Source: Psychrobacter sp. NG254 (GTDB lineage: Bacteria; Pseudomonadota; Gammaproteobacteria; Pseudomonadales; Moraxellaceae). Taken from it: DNA of 64,000 nucleotides. The stretch lies in the NCBI RefSeq assembly GCF_015277735.1, contig NZ_JADHDA010000004.1:310001-374000 (forward strand), in the 5' to 3' direction. Positions 36,395 through 45,487 of the stretch are shown piece after piece (within the stretch, counting starts at the first letter, position 1; every line of letters begins with the position of its first letter). Position numbers and translations under genes: made by a program. The notes under the pieces were generated by a model. It did not search any database, was not told the origin of the DNA, and saw only the letters and a list, made by a program, of their open reading frames with translations.

Positions 36395-37203
36395 AGTAAT
36401 GTGCCTTAATATCAATGGTCTTGTATAAAGTGTTCTTTCATCATTAATCTAGCAAAAATGCTTATGACAGTTGATTCTGTCACTGCTATCAGCGTTCTTT
36501 ATTATTGGGGTTTTACTTTCTAGTAATAAAATATCGCTGCTCAATCTGAAATGCGCTGAACCGAGTCAACGCTCGCGGAGGCAGTTTATCTTATTCTTAG
36601 TCATTTATCCTACCCTATTTCAAGGTTATTGATAACCTTACTGAGTTTTTTGCATCAATGCCTTGTATGGTGTAAACATAAGCAGTGTATTTGACCTGTA
36701 TTCGTCTTACTTCATTCTGATCGCAGTCAAATTAATGGCTGTTCTTTATTACCGCACCGAAACGTAGATACGCTATTATTTCCATGAACATGCGCCTACA
36801 CACGTAGAATGCGTAGAATAACCATGATAATCTCCGCATAATATGCATTGATAAACAATTTTCTAAGGACGCTTCACAATTTGAGAAACGTCTAGTTAAG
36901 GATGATCTAGAGTATCAAGGCTCGCGGTCTATTATTAGTGGTTCCATTATACCAGTCTGTTTTAAGTAGTCTGTTAATAGGTTTGAAGGGTGAAATAGCT
37001 GGTTCCCTTGGGGTATAGCCAAAAAATATGTTCAGTACAGTCTAAGAACATGTCTAAATGATCTCGGCTCAATGATTTTTAATCATGTCATTTATATTTA
37101 AAATAGTGCCAAAACTATTGCACAGCGATTAAAGAATAGGGCAGCTATCTCAAATGGTAAGTTATTTGAAGTTGCCACCACACTTAGCAAAGGAAGATAA
37201 TAC
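36395..37203. other. gene-free stretch with a repeat
   Basis: No gene was found. The only structure is the interspersed repeat at 36941-37024 and, before it, about 30 codons (36870-36960, reading QFEKRLVKDDLEYQGSR) that could be a protein relic of unknown kind. No DarT-like toxin is encoded here. Confidence 0.5.
36941..37024. repeat. about 84-bp interspersed repeat, copy B
   Basis: Inverted relative to 6376-6459; about 42 of the first 44 bases agree and the remainder is similar with small changes. It starts GTTCCATTATACCAGTCTG. See copy A. Confidence 0.7.
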
Positions 37204-38160
37204 TTAAGAGGCCTTAAGCCAGTCAACAGCCATCTGCCATAGCTCGGGTGCTTTTTTATTCGTTCTACGGCTGAAATAAAGCATATGGCCTATGTTATCG
37301 AGACCAAATTCTTTAGGATCAAAAAAGCGTTTTTCTACTGGCATCTGACTGAACACTCGTATCATGTCATCCATGTTTTTGCTGTTGGCAATGTCGTCAT
37401 CGCTAAAGCCTAACCATAGTGCTTTCATGGCAATGTCGTCATAAAAATGCGTGTGTATACTTTTACCAAACGCCGTTTTGATATAACCTGCGCCATTGCA
37501 CCACTCGCGCCATTGACGAGCGACATGCTTAGGTAAAGGCTCACCCATGCCCACTTTATCTGAAGCGGTATAACCTAACATGAGGTTGTTTAAGGGAATA
37601 AATATGTCCATAAAAAACTTAGCTTTAAGTTTATGGGACATCCTCATATTTTTAATGCGACCTGATGAACAAGCGACATTAAATACTGAGGCGATAGACT
37701 CATAATTTGGCATCAAGCCAATCAGTTGACCGCCCGCGCTATGACCAATCAAATGATAAGAAGCATCAGAAAATTCATCTTGCAAGGTATCAAGCACGGC
37801 TGGCATATCATATCGTCCCCAGCTTATCAATGATGCGTCAGATTTTGCCAGATCGGTAGTAAGCGAGTCGCCAATACCTTCATTGTCATAGGTTAGGACA
37901 CCAAAGCCATTTTCTGCTAAGTAAGTGGCAAAGTTATGATAAAACTGACGTTTAATACCTGTTGCAGGTGCCATCATAATCGCTTTTTTCACCGCACTTT
38001 TAGGACGATACACGGTTGCTGCCAGCGCTTGATTCCGATCGGTCAGAATGCTCAGTGAATAAACTTCTATCTCAGTCTTGATATCAGCGCCAGTAGTCGC
38101 TGCTATAATATCGCCTTGTGGCTTTAGGTTTTCAAAAGATGATGAGAGAGTGTCGTCCAT
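37204..38160 (-). CDS. alpha/beta hydrolase
   Basis: A 318-residue hydrolase with a clear start (AAGG before the ATG). Seen: the APATGIKRQFYHNFATYLAE region, TYDNEGIGDS on strand 5, the nucleophile elbow GHSAGG (Ser in GHSAGGQLIGL), and the C-terminal His in LDNIGHMLYF. It resembles serine aminopeptidase-like / monoacylglycerol-lipase-like enzymes, but substrate is not predictable. It has no signal peptide, so it is cytosolic. No operon partner is evident; the next gene upstream is 233 bases away. Confidence 0.8.
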   Translation of the reverse strand: MDDTLSSSFENLKPQGDIIAATTGADIKTEIEVYSLSILTDRNQALAATVYRPKSAVKKAIMMAPATGIKRQFYHNFATYLAENGFGVLTYDNEGIGDSLTTDLAKSDASLISWGRYDMPAVLDTLQDEFSDASYHLIGHSAGGQLIGLMPNYESIASVFNVACSSGRIKNMRMSHKLKAKFFMDIFIPLNNLMLGYTASDKVGMGEPLPKHVARQWREWCNGAGYIKTAFGKSIHTHFYDDIAMKALWLGFSDDDIANSKNMDDMIRVFSQMPVEKRFFDPKEFGLDNIGHMLYFSRRTNKKAPELWQMAVDWLKAS

Positions 38161-38393
38161 AAATATACCTTAATATTCCTTTGTTTTTATTGATCCACTT
38201 CATTAGCAAAGATTGACTACTATTTGCGATGAGTCAGTAATATTTAAATCCGAAAAAAGGTAGCTGAAGAGTGATAAATCATTGCTAATGCGTGGCAGCA
38301 GTTTTGTGATAGAGACGTTACGGCAATGGTCTTTGTCATCATTAGGAAAGAGCACAGTCTAAACGCTTTCAACTCATGCTATACCCTTGCTAG

Positions 38394-38987
38394 TTAAGAC
38401 CACTCTTTTAAAGCAGTCTCAACAAAGTTCAAACGATCTTGTCCAAAGAACATCTCACTATTTACGAAGAAACTCGGCGCACCAAATACACCTCGTGCTA
38501 CCGCTTCTTCGGTGCTAGATTTCAAGTGTTCTTTGACCTCAGGTTTGCTAATACGCGCCATAAAATCAGTCGCGTCAATGCCTGCTTTAGACAGAACTTC
38601 AGCGACGACTTCTGGTGACTCCATATTTAATTTTTCAGCCCATAGCGCGTTAAAGACAGCCGATAGATAACTCTCAAATTCAGGCGTACCCAAATAAGCC
38701 GTAACACCGCGCATGAGCTGCATGGTATTCAATGGGAAAAACGGATTGAAGCGAAAAGGCACGTCATAGATAGTTGAAAAACGCTTAAGGTCTTTGAGCA
38801 TATAAGCCCCTTTAGCAGGTACTGCAGCTGGTGAGGTGTTGCCAACAGCCTGGAAAACCGCTCCAAGTAACATAGGTCGCCAAACGATCTCAGCGTTATG
38901 ACGCTGTGCGATACTCGCTAATTGTGTCCATGCCAAATAACTGGCTGGGCTGCCCACATCAAAGAAAAACTCTACTTGTTTACTCAT
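38394..38987 (-). CDS. DsbA-fold isomerase (2-hydroxychromene-2-carboxylate isomerase family)
   Basis: A 197-residue protein with the kappa-GST / HCCA isomerase pattern: FFFDVGSPASYLAWTQL at the N-terminus, where Ser instead of Cys binds glutathione, IVWRPMLLGAVFQ, a helical insert, and GVFGAPSFFVNSEMFFGQDR near the end. It is likely a glutathione-dependent isomerase or oxidoreductase acting on aromatic or other electrophilic compounds. It follows the SDR gene by 57 bases with its own AAGGA site, so the two are probably co-transcribed. Confidence 0.85.
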   Translation of the reverse strand: MSKQVEFFFDVGSPASYLAWTQLASIAQRHNAEIVWRPMLLGAVFQAVGNTSPAAVPAKGAYMLKDLKRFSTIYDVPFRFNPFFPLNTMQLMRGVTAYLGTPEFESYLSAVFNALWAEKLNMESPEVVAEVLSKAGIDATDFMARISKPEVKEHLKSSTEEAVARGVFGAPSFFVNSEMFFGQDRLNFVETALKEWS

Positions 38988-39044
38988 CTTTGCATTCCTT
39001 GCAACGTATATTAGAAAATTTCGGATATTGTTAATTAGATAGAA

Positions 39045-39773
39045 TCAAAAAGTTTCCATCCACGGGCGTAGATCCAGCTCGTGCGTCCAGCTATCTCTTG
39101 GCTGACAATGCAATTGCCAATATTGCTCAGCGATATGCTCTGGATTCAAGATACCGTCTTGATCTTTAAGCGCATAACGCTTAGGAAAGTTGTCACGAAT
39201 AAAGGCGGTATCAATGGCACCATCAATAATAGGATGAGCCACATGTATGCCTTTTGGTCCTAACTCTCGAGCCATGCTTTGTGCCAGTGCCCGCAGAGCA
39301 AACTTAGCGCTAGCAAAAGCCGAAAAACCTTTGCTGCCCCGCAAAGAAGCCGTCGCGCCAGTAAAAATAATGGTTCCTTTCTTGCGTGGAATCATGACTT
39401 TGGCCGCTTCTCTCCCTGTCAAAAATCCAGCCAAGGCACCCATTTCCCACACTTTTCGATAGACCCTTTCAGTAGTATCTACAATAGAGAAATGAACGTT
39501 TGCACCGATGTTAAATACCACCACTTCAATCGGCCCAATATCTTTTTCAATATGAGCAAACAGCTCAACCATCTCCTGCTCTACGCGCGCATCGCAACCA
39601 AATGGCTTAATTACTCCTCCAGCTGCTTCGATATCACTGACTAATGCGCTCAGCTTCTCAACATTCCTTCTGATCACGCATAAGGTAAAACCTTCTCTCG
39701 CAAAACGCTTGGCAACAGCGCTGCCAGTGGCATCGCCTGCGCCGATTACAACTGCTACGGGTGCTCTATCCAT
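39045..39773 (-). CDS. short-chain dehydrogenase-like protein with Phe in place of the catalytic Tyr
   Basis: A 242-residue SDR. The nucleotide-binding motif is GAGDATGSAVAKRFA, followed by NIGAN and a serine-region TGATASLRG. At the active site the usual Tyr-x-x-x-Lys reads F-A-S-A-K (in GFSAFASAKFALRALA), so the catalytic tyrosine is Phe. This occurs across a defined SDR subgroup and is not necessarily a defect, but the reaction may differ. It is transcribed divergently from an HxlR regulator 102 bases away and followed by the DsbA-like isomerase. Confidence 0.82.
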   Translation of the reverse strand: MDRAPVAVVIGAGDATGSAVAKRFAREGFTLCVIRRNVEKLSALVSDIEAAGGVIKPFGCDARVEQEMVELFAHIEKDIGPIEVVVFNIGANVHFSIVDTTERVYRKVWEMGALAGFLTGREAAKVMIPRKKGTIIFTGATASLRGSKGFSAFASAKFALRALAQSMARELGPKGIHVAHPIIDGAIDTAFIRDNFPKRYALKDQDGILNPEHIAEQYWQLHCQPRDSWTHELDLRPWMETF

Positions 39774-39875
39774 GTCTATTTCCTTGTAGGTTCCTTTTTA
39801 GAACTAACAAAAATATAGCTTTATTTTTAGACCCTGTCAAGCTAACCTATGACTCAAAGATGAAGGAGATAACAT

Positions 39876-40349
39876 ATGCGTTGGGATGAACTGGATCAAC
39901 AGTCTTGCTCGGTGGCTCGCACTTTGGCAGTCATTGGTGATCGCTGGACGCTCATGATTTTACGTGACTGTTTTTTAGGTGTTAGACGATTTGATATATT
40001 TGAGCAACGCTTAGGTATTACACGCCATGTCCTGTCTGATCGTCTTCGAAAATTGGTTGAATACGATATCCTAAAAAAAGTCGCCTATCAGCAAAAACCA
40101 CTACGTGAGGAATATAGGCTGACAGAGCGCGGGTTAGATTTGCACTCTATCGTACTGGCATTGGTCAGTTGGGGTGATAAATACATGGCTGATGAACGTG
40201 GGGCACCGCTGCTACATAGACACAAGACATGCGGTCAGATTATGCATCCTGTGACAGTATGCTCTGAGTGCTCTGAGTCTATTACTGCACGTGATATTGA
40301 GGTTGAGATAGGGCCTAAATGGATAGGTAAGGATGAGTTTGGTATATGA
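39876..40349 (+). CDS. HxlR-family transcriptional regulator
   Basis: A 157-residue winged-helix regulator with AAGGAG before its ATG. The HxlR core is SVARTLAVIGDRWTLMILRD, FEQRLGITRHVLSDRLRKL and YRLTERGLDLHSIV. An N-terminal Cys (Cys11) and a C-terminal cluster of Cys/His (HKTCGQIMHPVTVCSECSES) could sense oxidants or bind zinc. It is divergent from the SDR / isomerase pair and most likely controls that operon in response to a reactive compound. Confidence 0.88.
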   Translation: MRWDELDQQSCSVARTLAVIGDRWTLMILRDCFLGVRRFDIFEQRLGITRHVLSDRLRKLVEYDILKKVAYQQKPLREEYRLTERGLDLHSIVLALVSWGDKYMADERGAPLLHRHKTCGQIMHPVTVCSECSESITARDIEVEIGPKWIGKDEFGI

Positions 40350-40501
40350 AGAGAGGGTTCTGCTAAAAAAATGCAAGCCAAGGGAATTGCCACACACTTT
40401 GAACTAGCACTTACCTATGAACCATTACAGAATTGAGATCATGGAAAGTAATGAGCTATTCTGACAATTCCATAATCATTAAATCCTTATCTAACACTAG
40501 C

Positions 40502-40530
40502 AGTTCGATGCCTGTATAGCGCACCGATCA
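40502..40530. repeat. 29-bp repeat, copy B
   Basis: Reverse complement of 5843-5871 with a single mismatch. It lies 62 bases before the next small orphan gene. Confidence 0.75.
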
Positions 40531-40591
40531 CGATTTAATACTATTTTTGGGCTTGTAAAGCTTATTAATCAATATAAGGTTAACTAAATAA

Positions 40592-41095
40592 ATGGCTCAT
40601 TTGGATTTACATGCTAAAGCAGAGATTGGCAAATCCTTAGCAGGGTTCGCACTAGGTGAAAAATTGCAAAGTTTTTTGCATTATGTCGATGAGAGTGTAG
40701 ATGGCAATAAAATTCCTTGGAATGTTGATTTGGTAAACAATAATGAAGGAGTCTTACTATATAAATGGGGTTCGTCATACGGTAACGGATACGCAATATT
40801 CTTTAAAAATCCTACACTAGAGCTTAGTTTTTCTGAACAAGGTACGCTTATCTTCATTGAAGTTGGTGAAGGTTATCAAGGCGAAATCTTTGATGGTGGT
40901 ATCAAAATTGGCAGTCGTATCGGAGATATAGACCATGCGTTAGTTTTGGATGATACAGAAGATGCACACTATTTAGCAGATGATAAAGGACAGTTCATTG
41001 ATGGAATATTCTTTTTCGCCGGTGGCGAAGAGGTGATAGATAATCCTGATGCTACTATTGGGGTAGTACGTGTCTATAATTATAACTTCAAGTGA
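40592..41095 (+). CDS. hypothetical protein, 167 residues
   Basis: Not recognised. A soluble acidic protein, predicted mainly beta, with LVNNNEGVLLYKWGSSYGNG, an EVGEGYQGEIFDGGIKIGSR segment in which Gly-rich turns alternate with strands, and an LDDTEDAHYLADDKGQFIDG stretch. The ribosome-binding site AAGG is rather far (12 bases) from the ATG. Its size and its place among repeat-bearing small genes recall immunity proteins of polymorphic toxin systems, but this is only a guess. Confidence 0.55.
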   Translation: MAHLDLHAKAEIGKSLAGFALGEKLQSFLHYVDESVDGNKIPWNVDLVNNNEGVLLYKWGSSYGNGYAIFFKNPTLELSFSEQGTLIFIEVGEGYQGEIFDGGIKIGSRIGDIDHALVLDDTEDAHYLADDKGQFIDGIFFFAGGEEVIDNPDATIGVVRVYNYNFK

Positions 41096-41302
41096 TAAAT
41101 ATTTGAGTATAGATACCATCATACTTAAATAATCTTGAGTAGCTCAAACAGTACACCATGAAGTACACTACAGTTATCACAATAATTCAAAACCTTGATA
41201 CCATTAGCCTACAGCCCAAGTTTCGAGTCCTCACTAGGGTACCGAACCAGTGGAAGTACCTGATTGTTTCGCCATAAGGACACCTCACTTACAGATAGAT
41301 TA

Positions 41303-41752
41303 TTAAGAAATCGAAATTTCTTGGCATTCATTGAGAAAATCCTCTAAAAATAATTTAAAAGCACTTGCCCTAACGGAAAAATCCAAACCAAAGTCATATC
41401 CTGTAATTTTACCGTTTGTATAAACTCCAACAGGCACTCTTAGCTTGATAAACAACAAGTAGTCATTTGATTTAAAGATATCCATAGTGAAGAACATATC
41501 AATAGGATAGATAGAAAAGACTAGTTCATCCTCATCTTCAAACTGATCTAAATTATCCAGCTTTGTAAGTTGTTTTTTCAGATAAGTTATATTCTCATAT
41601 GACATATATCTATTTACTTCATTAACATTTTTAAAATCCAAGCATATCAGCTCTGTTTTTACTTCCAAGCTGCACATTACGCCAAACTCATTATAAGAAA
41701 CTGGTGCAAGCTGAATGGATATGTTTTTATCATAATTGACTAAGCTACTCAT
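41303..41752 (-). CDS. hypothetical protein, 149 residues (possible WapI-type immunity protein)
   Basis: A soluble 149-residue protein; AAGAG precedes its ATG. It has a long beta-rich start (residues 10-45), an EDEDELVFSIYPIDMFFTMD strand pair and a C-terminal helix FKLFLEDFLNECQEI. The layout resembles WapI-like immunity proteins, with low certainty. It is convergent with the preceding 167-residue gene. No toxin gene is nearby. Confidence 0.55.
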   Translation of the reverse strand: MSSLVNYDKNISIQLAPVSYNEFGVMCSLEVKTELICLDFKNVNEVNRYMSYENITYLKKQLTKLDNLDQFEDEDELVFSIYPIDMFFTMDIFKSNDYLLFIKLRVPVGVYTNGKITGYDFGLDFSVRASAFKLFLEDFLNECQEISIS

Positions 41753-42049
41753 TTTTATTGCTCTTGAAAATTAATTACGGTGACTACTAGTGTAGTACCC
41801 ATCAGGCTACCTGCTAAATTATTTAATACAAGTAGCAGTAATGCGATTCAACATCGAAAAGCTCACTACATGTACACAGCCAAGTATTCAAATCTTCACT
41901 AGGGAACCGCCCTTGTTTCCATGAGATAAGTTATCGGCAATACCCTCCTTTGTTATCTACAACTTCTCTCATTTTAACCTTCCGCCCCCTTACTTCGTCA
42001 TCACAGCAAGGCTTAGGAGTAATTTCTTGAAAATATTATAGAAATACGC

Positions 42050-42080
42050 TTGACCTTACCATGATGTCAACCTATATGCT
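42050..42080 (+). promoter_or_regulatory. CueR-type promoter of copA
   Basis: TTGACC (42050-42055) and TATGCT (42075-42080) are separated by 19 bases, the over-long spacer of MerR-family promoters, and the spacer starts with TTACC and has TCAACC near its end, an imperfect dyad like E. coli copA. It lies 58 bases before the copA ATG. CueR is encoded just downstream of copA. Confidence 0.75.
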
Positions 42081-42137
42081 GTAGCTATAGATTTGAAAAT
42101 AAGATTAAAAATATAGTTAAAAACGACAGAGGTTGTT

Positions 42138-44600
42138 ATGAAAACAAAAAATACTAAAGCCCCTACTTATCATGAAGTGCTGAGCATTGAAGGCATGAGT
42201 TGCGCGTCTTGTGTTGGGCGTATCGAAAAACAATTAAAAAACATTGAACACGTTGAAAATGCCGAGGTAAACCTTGCTACTGAACAGGCGACTGTTTACT
42301 CATCTCAGCCTGTAGATGTTGCCCAGTTGAACAAAGCGGTAGAGCGCGCAGGTTATAAAGTGACTGAAACCAAGCCTATCGAGCTATCCATAGAAGGCAT
42401 GAGCTGTGCCTCGTGTGTTGGGCGGGTAGAAAAATCTTTGGCCAAAGTCGCTGGCGTGCAACAAGCCACAGTAAACCTTGCGACTGAACGCGCTTGGATT
42501 AAAGGTGATGCGCAAATACAAACGAGTGAATTGATTGAGGCCGTTAAAAAAGCGGGCTACGAGGCCAAACTGGTAGAACAAGCCCAAAGTGATCGACAAG
42601 ATAAGAAAGCTTCGGAGCAAAATCAGCTTAAACGAGATTTGGGACTTTCTGCGCTATTATCACTGCCCGTATTCATTCTAGCAATGGGCTCGCATATGAT
42701 TCCCGCCTTTCATATGTGGGTGGTGAATAACCTCGGTACTCAGCAAAGTTGGCTGATACAGTTTGTTTTGACCACATTGGTATTACTCTTTCCAGGGCGA
42801 CGCTTTTATCAAAAAGGCGTGCCAGCCTTATTGCGTTTTGCGCCAGATATGAACTCGCTAGTGGCGATTGGTACTATCGCAGCGTACGGCTTTTCCCTCA
42901 TAGCGACCTTTATCCCGCAAGCGTTACCTGAAGGCACGGTGCACGTCTATTATGAAGCCGCTGCCATGATTGTAAGCTTGATATTATTAGGACGTTATTT
43001 TGAAGCAAAGGCTAAAGGTCGTACTTCTGGGGCCATTCAGCATTTAGTGGGCATGCAGGCAAAGACTGCCCGTGTACAGCAAGATGGCAAAGTCATTGAA
43101 GTCCCTGTAGAGGACGTCACCGCACAGATGATAGTTGAGATTCGTCCAGGCGAGCGTGTGCCTATTGATGGCGAGGTGGTTGACGGTCACAGTTATATTG
43201 ATGAATCTATGATTACGGGTGAACCTGTCCCTGTGAAAAAACAAGCAGGCGATCAAGTGGTCGGTGGTACTATCAATCAAAACGGCACTGTGAATATTCG
43301 AGCAACGGCCATTGGTGAAGATTCCGTATTGGCACAAATCATTCGTATGGTAGAACAAGCCCAAGGCTCTAAATTACCGATTCAAGCATTGGTGGATAAA
43401 GTCACCATGTGGTTTGTACCAGCGGTGATGTTTTTATCAGCATTGACCTTTATAGTTTGGTTGATTTTTGGCCCTGACCCTGCCTTGACCTTTGGCTTAA
43501 TCAATGCGGTTGCCGTACTCATTGTGGCCTGCCCTTGTGCAATGGGATTGGCCACTCCCACCTCTATTATGGTCGGTACGGGTCGCGGTGCAGAATTGGG
43601 TGTATTATTCCGTAAAGGTGAAGCGCTACAAATGCTTCAGGATGTGAGCGTAGTGGCCGTTGATAAAACAGGCACATTGACTGAAGGCAAACCTACCCTA
43701 ACGGATTTCCAAGTCCAACAAGGGTTTGAGAAAGAACAAGTCTTACGTGTGGTGGCATCGGTTGAAGCAAAATCTGAGCATCCCATTGCCTTGGCCATTG
43801 TACAAGCCGCAGAAGAACAGAATATTCAACTGCTACCTATCACTGACTTTGAGGCGATAACAGGTTTGGGTATTCAAGCAAACGTGGCAGGCCAAGTGAT
43901 CCACATTGGGGCTGATCGTTACATGCAGCAATTGGGGCTTAATGTTGCGCCTTTTGAACAAGATGCGCTACGTTTGGGACAAGAAGGTAAAACCCCGCTC
44001 TATGTATCGATTGACCAGCAGTTGGCTGCTATCATCGCCGTTGCCGATCCTATTAAAGAGACGACTCATGCCGCCATCGCCGCACTACATCAGTTAGGCT
44101 TAAAAGTGGCCATGATTACAGGTGATAATCGCCATACCGCCCAAGCGATTGCCGCAACATTAAATATTGATCAGGTAGTGGCAGAAGTATTGCCCGAAGG
44201 CAAAGTGGATGCAATACGCCAGTTGCAAGAACAATATGGCCGAGTGGCATTTGTTGGTGACGGTATCAATGATGCCCCTGCATTGGCTCAATCCGATGTT
44301 GGATTGGCCATTGGTACAGGCACAGACGTAGCGATTGAGGCGGCTGAAGTGGTGCTAATGTCAGGTAGCTTGCAAGGCGTGCCTACTGCAATTGCCTTGA
44401 GTAAAGCCACCATCAGTAATATCAGACAAAATCTGGCTTGGGCATTTATTTATAATGTTGCTTTAATCCCGATTGCCGCAGGTGTCTTGTATCCCGCCTT
44501 TGGTATCCTGCTCTCACCTATTTTTGCGGCAGGGGCCATGGCACTGTCTTCTGTGTTCGTATTGGGTAATGCGTTACGTCTTAAGTACTTTAAAGTATAG
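42138..44600 (+). CDS. copA: copper-exporting P1B-type ATPase CopA
   Basis: An 820-residue Cu(I) exporter with AGAGG before the ATG. Two N-terminal heavy-metal domains each carry GMSCASC (19-25 and 87-93). The membrane metal site is CPC (Cys465, Cys467) in ACPCAMGLATP; TGEP is the actuator motif, DKTGT contains the phosphorylated Asp509, and EHPIA and GDGINDAPA follow in the nucleotide domain. It pumps cytosolic copper to the periplasm. Expression is expected to be driven by the CueR promoter upstream, with cueR downstream on the same strand. Confidence 0.96.
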   Translation: MKTKNTKAPTYHEVLSIEGMSCASCVGRIEKQLKNIEHVENAEVNLATEQATVYSSQPVDVAQLNKAVERAGYKVTETKPIELSIEGMSCASCVGRVEKSLAKVAGVQQATVNLATERAWIKGDAQIQTSELIEAVKKAGYEAKLVEQAQSDRQDKKASEQNQLKRDLGLSALLSLPVFILAMGSHMIPAFHMWVVNNLGTQQSWLIQFVLTTLVLLFPGRRFYQKGVPALLRFAPDMNSLVAIGTIAAYGFSLIATFIPQALPEGTVHVYYEAAAMIVSLILLGRYFEAKAKGRTSGAIQHLVGMQAKTARVQQDGKVIEVPVEDVTAQMIVEIRPGERVPIDGEVVDGHSYIDESMITGEPVPVKKQAGDQVVGGTINQNGTVNIRATAIGEDSVLAQIIRMVEQAQGSKLPIQALVDKVTMWFVPAVMFLSALTFIVWLIFGPDPALTFGLINAVAVLIVACPCAMGLATPTSIMVGTGRGAELGVLFRKGEALQMLQDVSVVAVDKTGTLTEGKPTLTDFQVQQGFEKEQVLRVVASVEAKSEHPIALAIVQAAEEQNIQLLPITDFEAITGLGIQANVAGQVIHIGADRYMQQLGLNVAPFEQDALRLGQEGKTPLYVSIDQQLAAIIAVADPIKETTHAAIAALHQLGLKVAMITGDNRHTAQAIAATLNIDQVVAEVLPEGKVDAIRQLQEQYGRVAFVGDGINDAPALAQSDVGLAIGTGTDVAIEAAEVVLMSGSLQGVPTAIALSKATISNIRQNLAWAFIYNVALIPIAAGVLYPAFGILLSPIFAAGAMALSSVFVLGNALRLKYFKV

Positions 44601-44657
44601 TCAGCGAACTACTAAACCGCTACAGAGTGAATGTAGAATCGTAAAGGATATCCATAT

Positions 44658-44687
44658 AGGGTTTAAACATTAATGCTTAAACCCTTT
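44658..44687 (+). terminator. hairpin between copA and cueR
   Basis: AGGGTTTAA (44658-44666) pairs with TTAAACCCT (44677-44685) followed by TT. It may weaken read-through from copA into cueR. Confidence 0.45.
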
Positions 44688-44706
44688 CTAGGTTAGGAAG
44701 ATAAAT

Positions 44707-45099
44707 ATGAATATTGGTCAAGCATCAAAGCAATCAGGTATTTCTACCAAAATGATTCGCTACTATGAGCAGATTGGCTTGCTAGAAACAGTAAATCGCT
44801 CGAACTCAGGTTATCGCTTGTACTCTAAAGACGATATAGACGACTTATGCTTTTTAAGACATTCTCGCGACTTGGGATTCTCATCCAAGCAAATGAAAGA
44901 GTTACTGTACTTGCGTAAAAATGCCAATCGTCAGAGTGCAGATGTTAAGCAACTGACACAAGAGCATATCGAAACGTTAAACCAAAAAATCGTGCAATTG
45001 CAGGAGATGGTCGACTCGCTACAGAACTCTTTTGATCACTGTGCAGGCGATGACAATGCAGATTGCGCTATCTTAGAGGATCTAGGACAGGGTCAATAA
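44707..45099 (+). CDS. cueR: Cu(I)-responsive MerR-family regulator CueR
   Basis: A 130-residue MerR protein: helix-turn-helix NIGQASKQSGISTKMIRYYE at the N-terminus, the dimer helix, and the metal-binding loop with Cys112 and Cys120 (CAGDDNADC), the exact positions and spacing of E. coli CueR for one Cu(I). It activates copA through the 19-base-spacer promoter at 42050-42080. It lies behind copA in the same direction with a hairpin in between. Confidence 0.94.
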   Translation: MNIGQASKQSGISTKMIRYYEQIGLLETVNRSNSGYRLYSKDDIDDLCFLRHSRDLGFSSKQMKELLYLRKNANRQSADVKQLTQEHIETLNQKIVQLQEMVDSLQNSFDHCAGDDNADCAILEDLGQGQ

Positions 45100-45487
45100 A
45101 GTAAATGAGTTAGTTATATATATGTAGGGCCTAAAGCATTACGATTAGTCCAATAAACGAATTAAATCACTAGTTAAAACTACTCTGAATCTTTACTAAT
45201 TAGCTGGTTAACTTGCATTTTGTACGTTGGTTAAGCCACCTTCGAATCACACCGTTGCACAAGCATTGTTTTTGACCAATTTAGTGGGTATTCCATTTGG
45301 GCTTAGTTTGGCTATTTGGGAGAATGAACCTTTGAGTTGGTATGCACTATGGATAGCAGCCGGCTTAAATTTGTTCATTTTGATTTATGCAGGAAACTGT
45401 ACTTTAAGGCTTATCACTTTCTTTTAATGGAACTAACTTGAGGAAGAAATAGAAAAAATCCAACTGCTTTTTCTATCAATTGCTTTG
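45100..45487. other. gap with a possible small membrane-protein relic
   Basis: The frame 45227-45427 encodes 66 residues with two hydrophobic helices (ALFLTNLVGIPFGLSLAIW; WYALWIAAGLNLFILIYA). It has only a TTG to start on, no ribosome-binding site, and a stop just upstream, so I take it as a likely remnant of a small membrane protein gene. Nothing else was seen. Confidence 0.4.

Noticed and set aside
36395..37203. A DarT toxin partner for the NADAR gene
   Set aside because: No open frame of suitable length or motif in this gap or in the gap after 35496.
41201..41260. tRNA-like string TTTCGAGTCCTCAC
   Set aside because: No acceptor, D or anticodon stem could be formed around it; similar string recurs at 41877 as part of an imperfect direct repeat.
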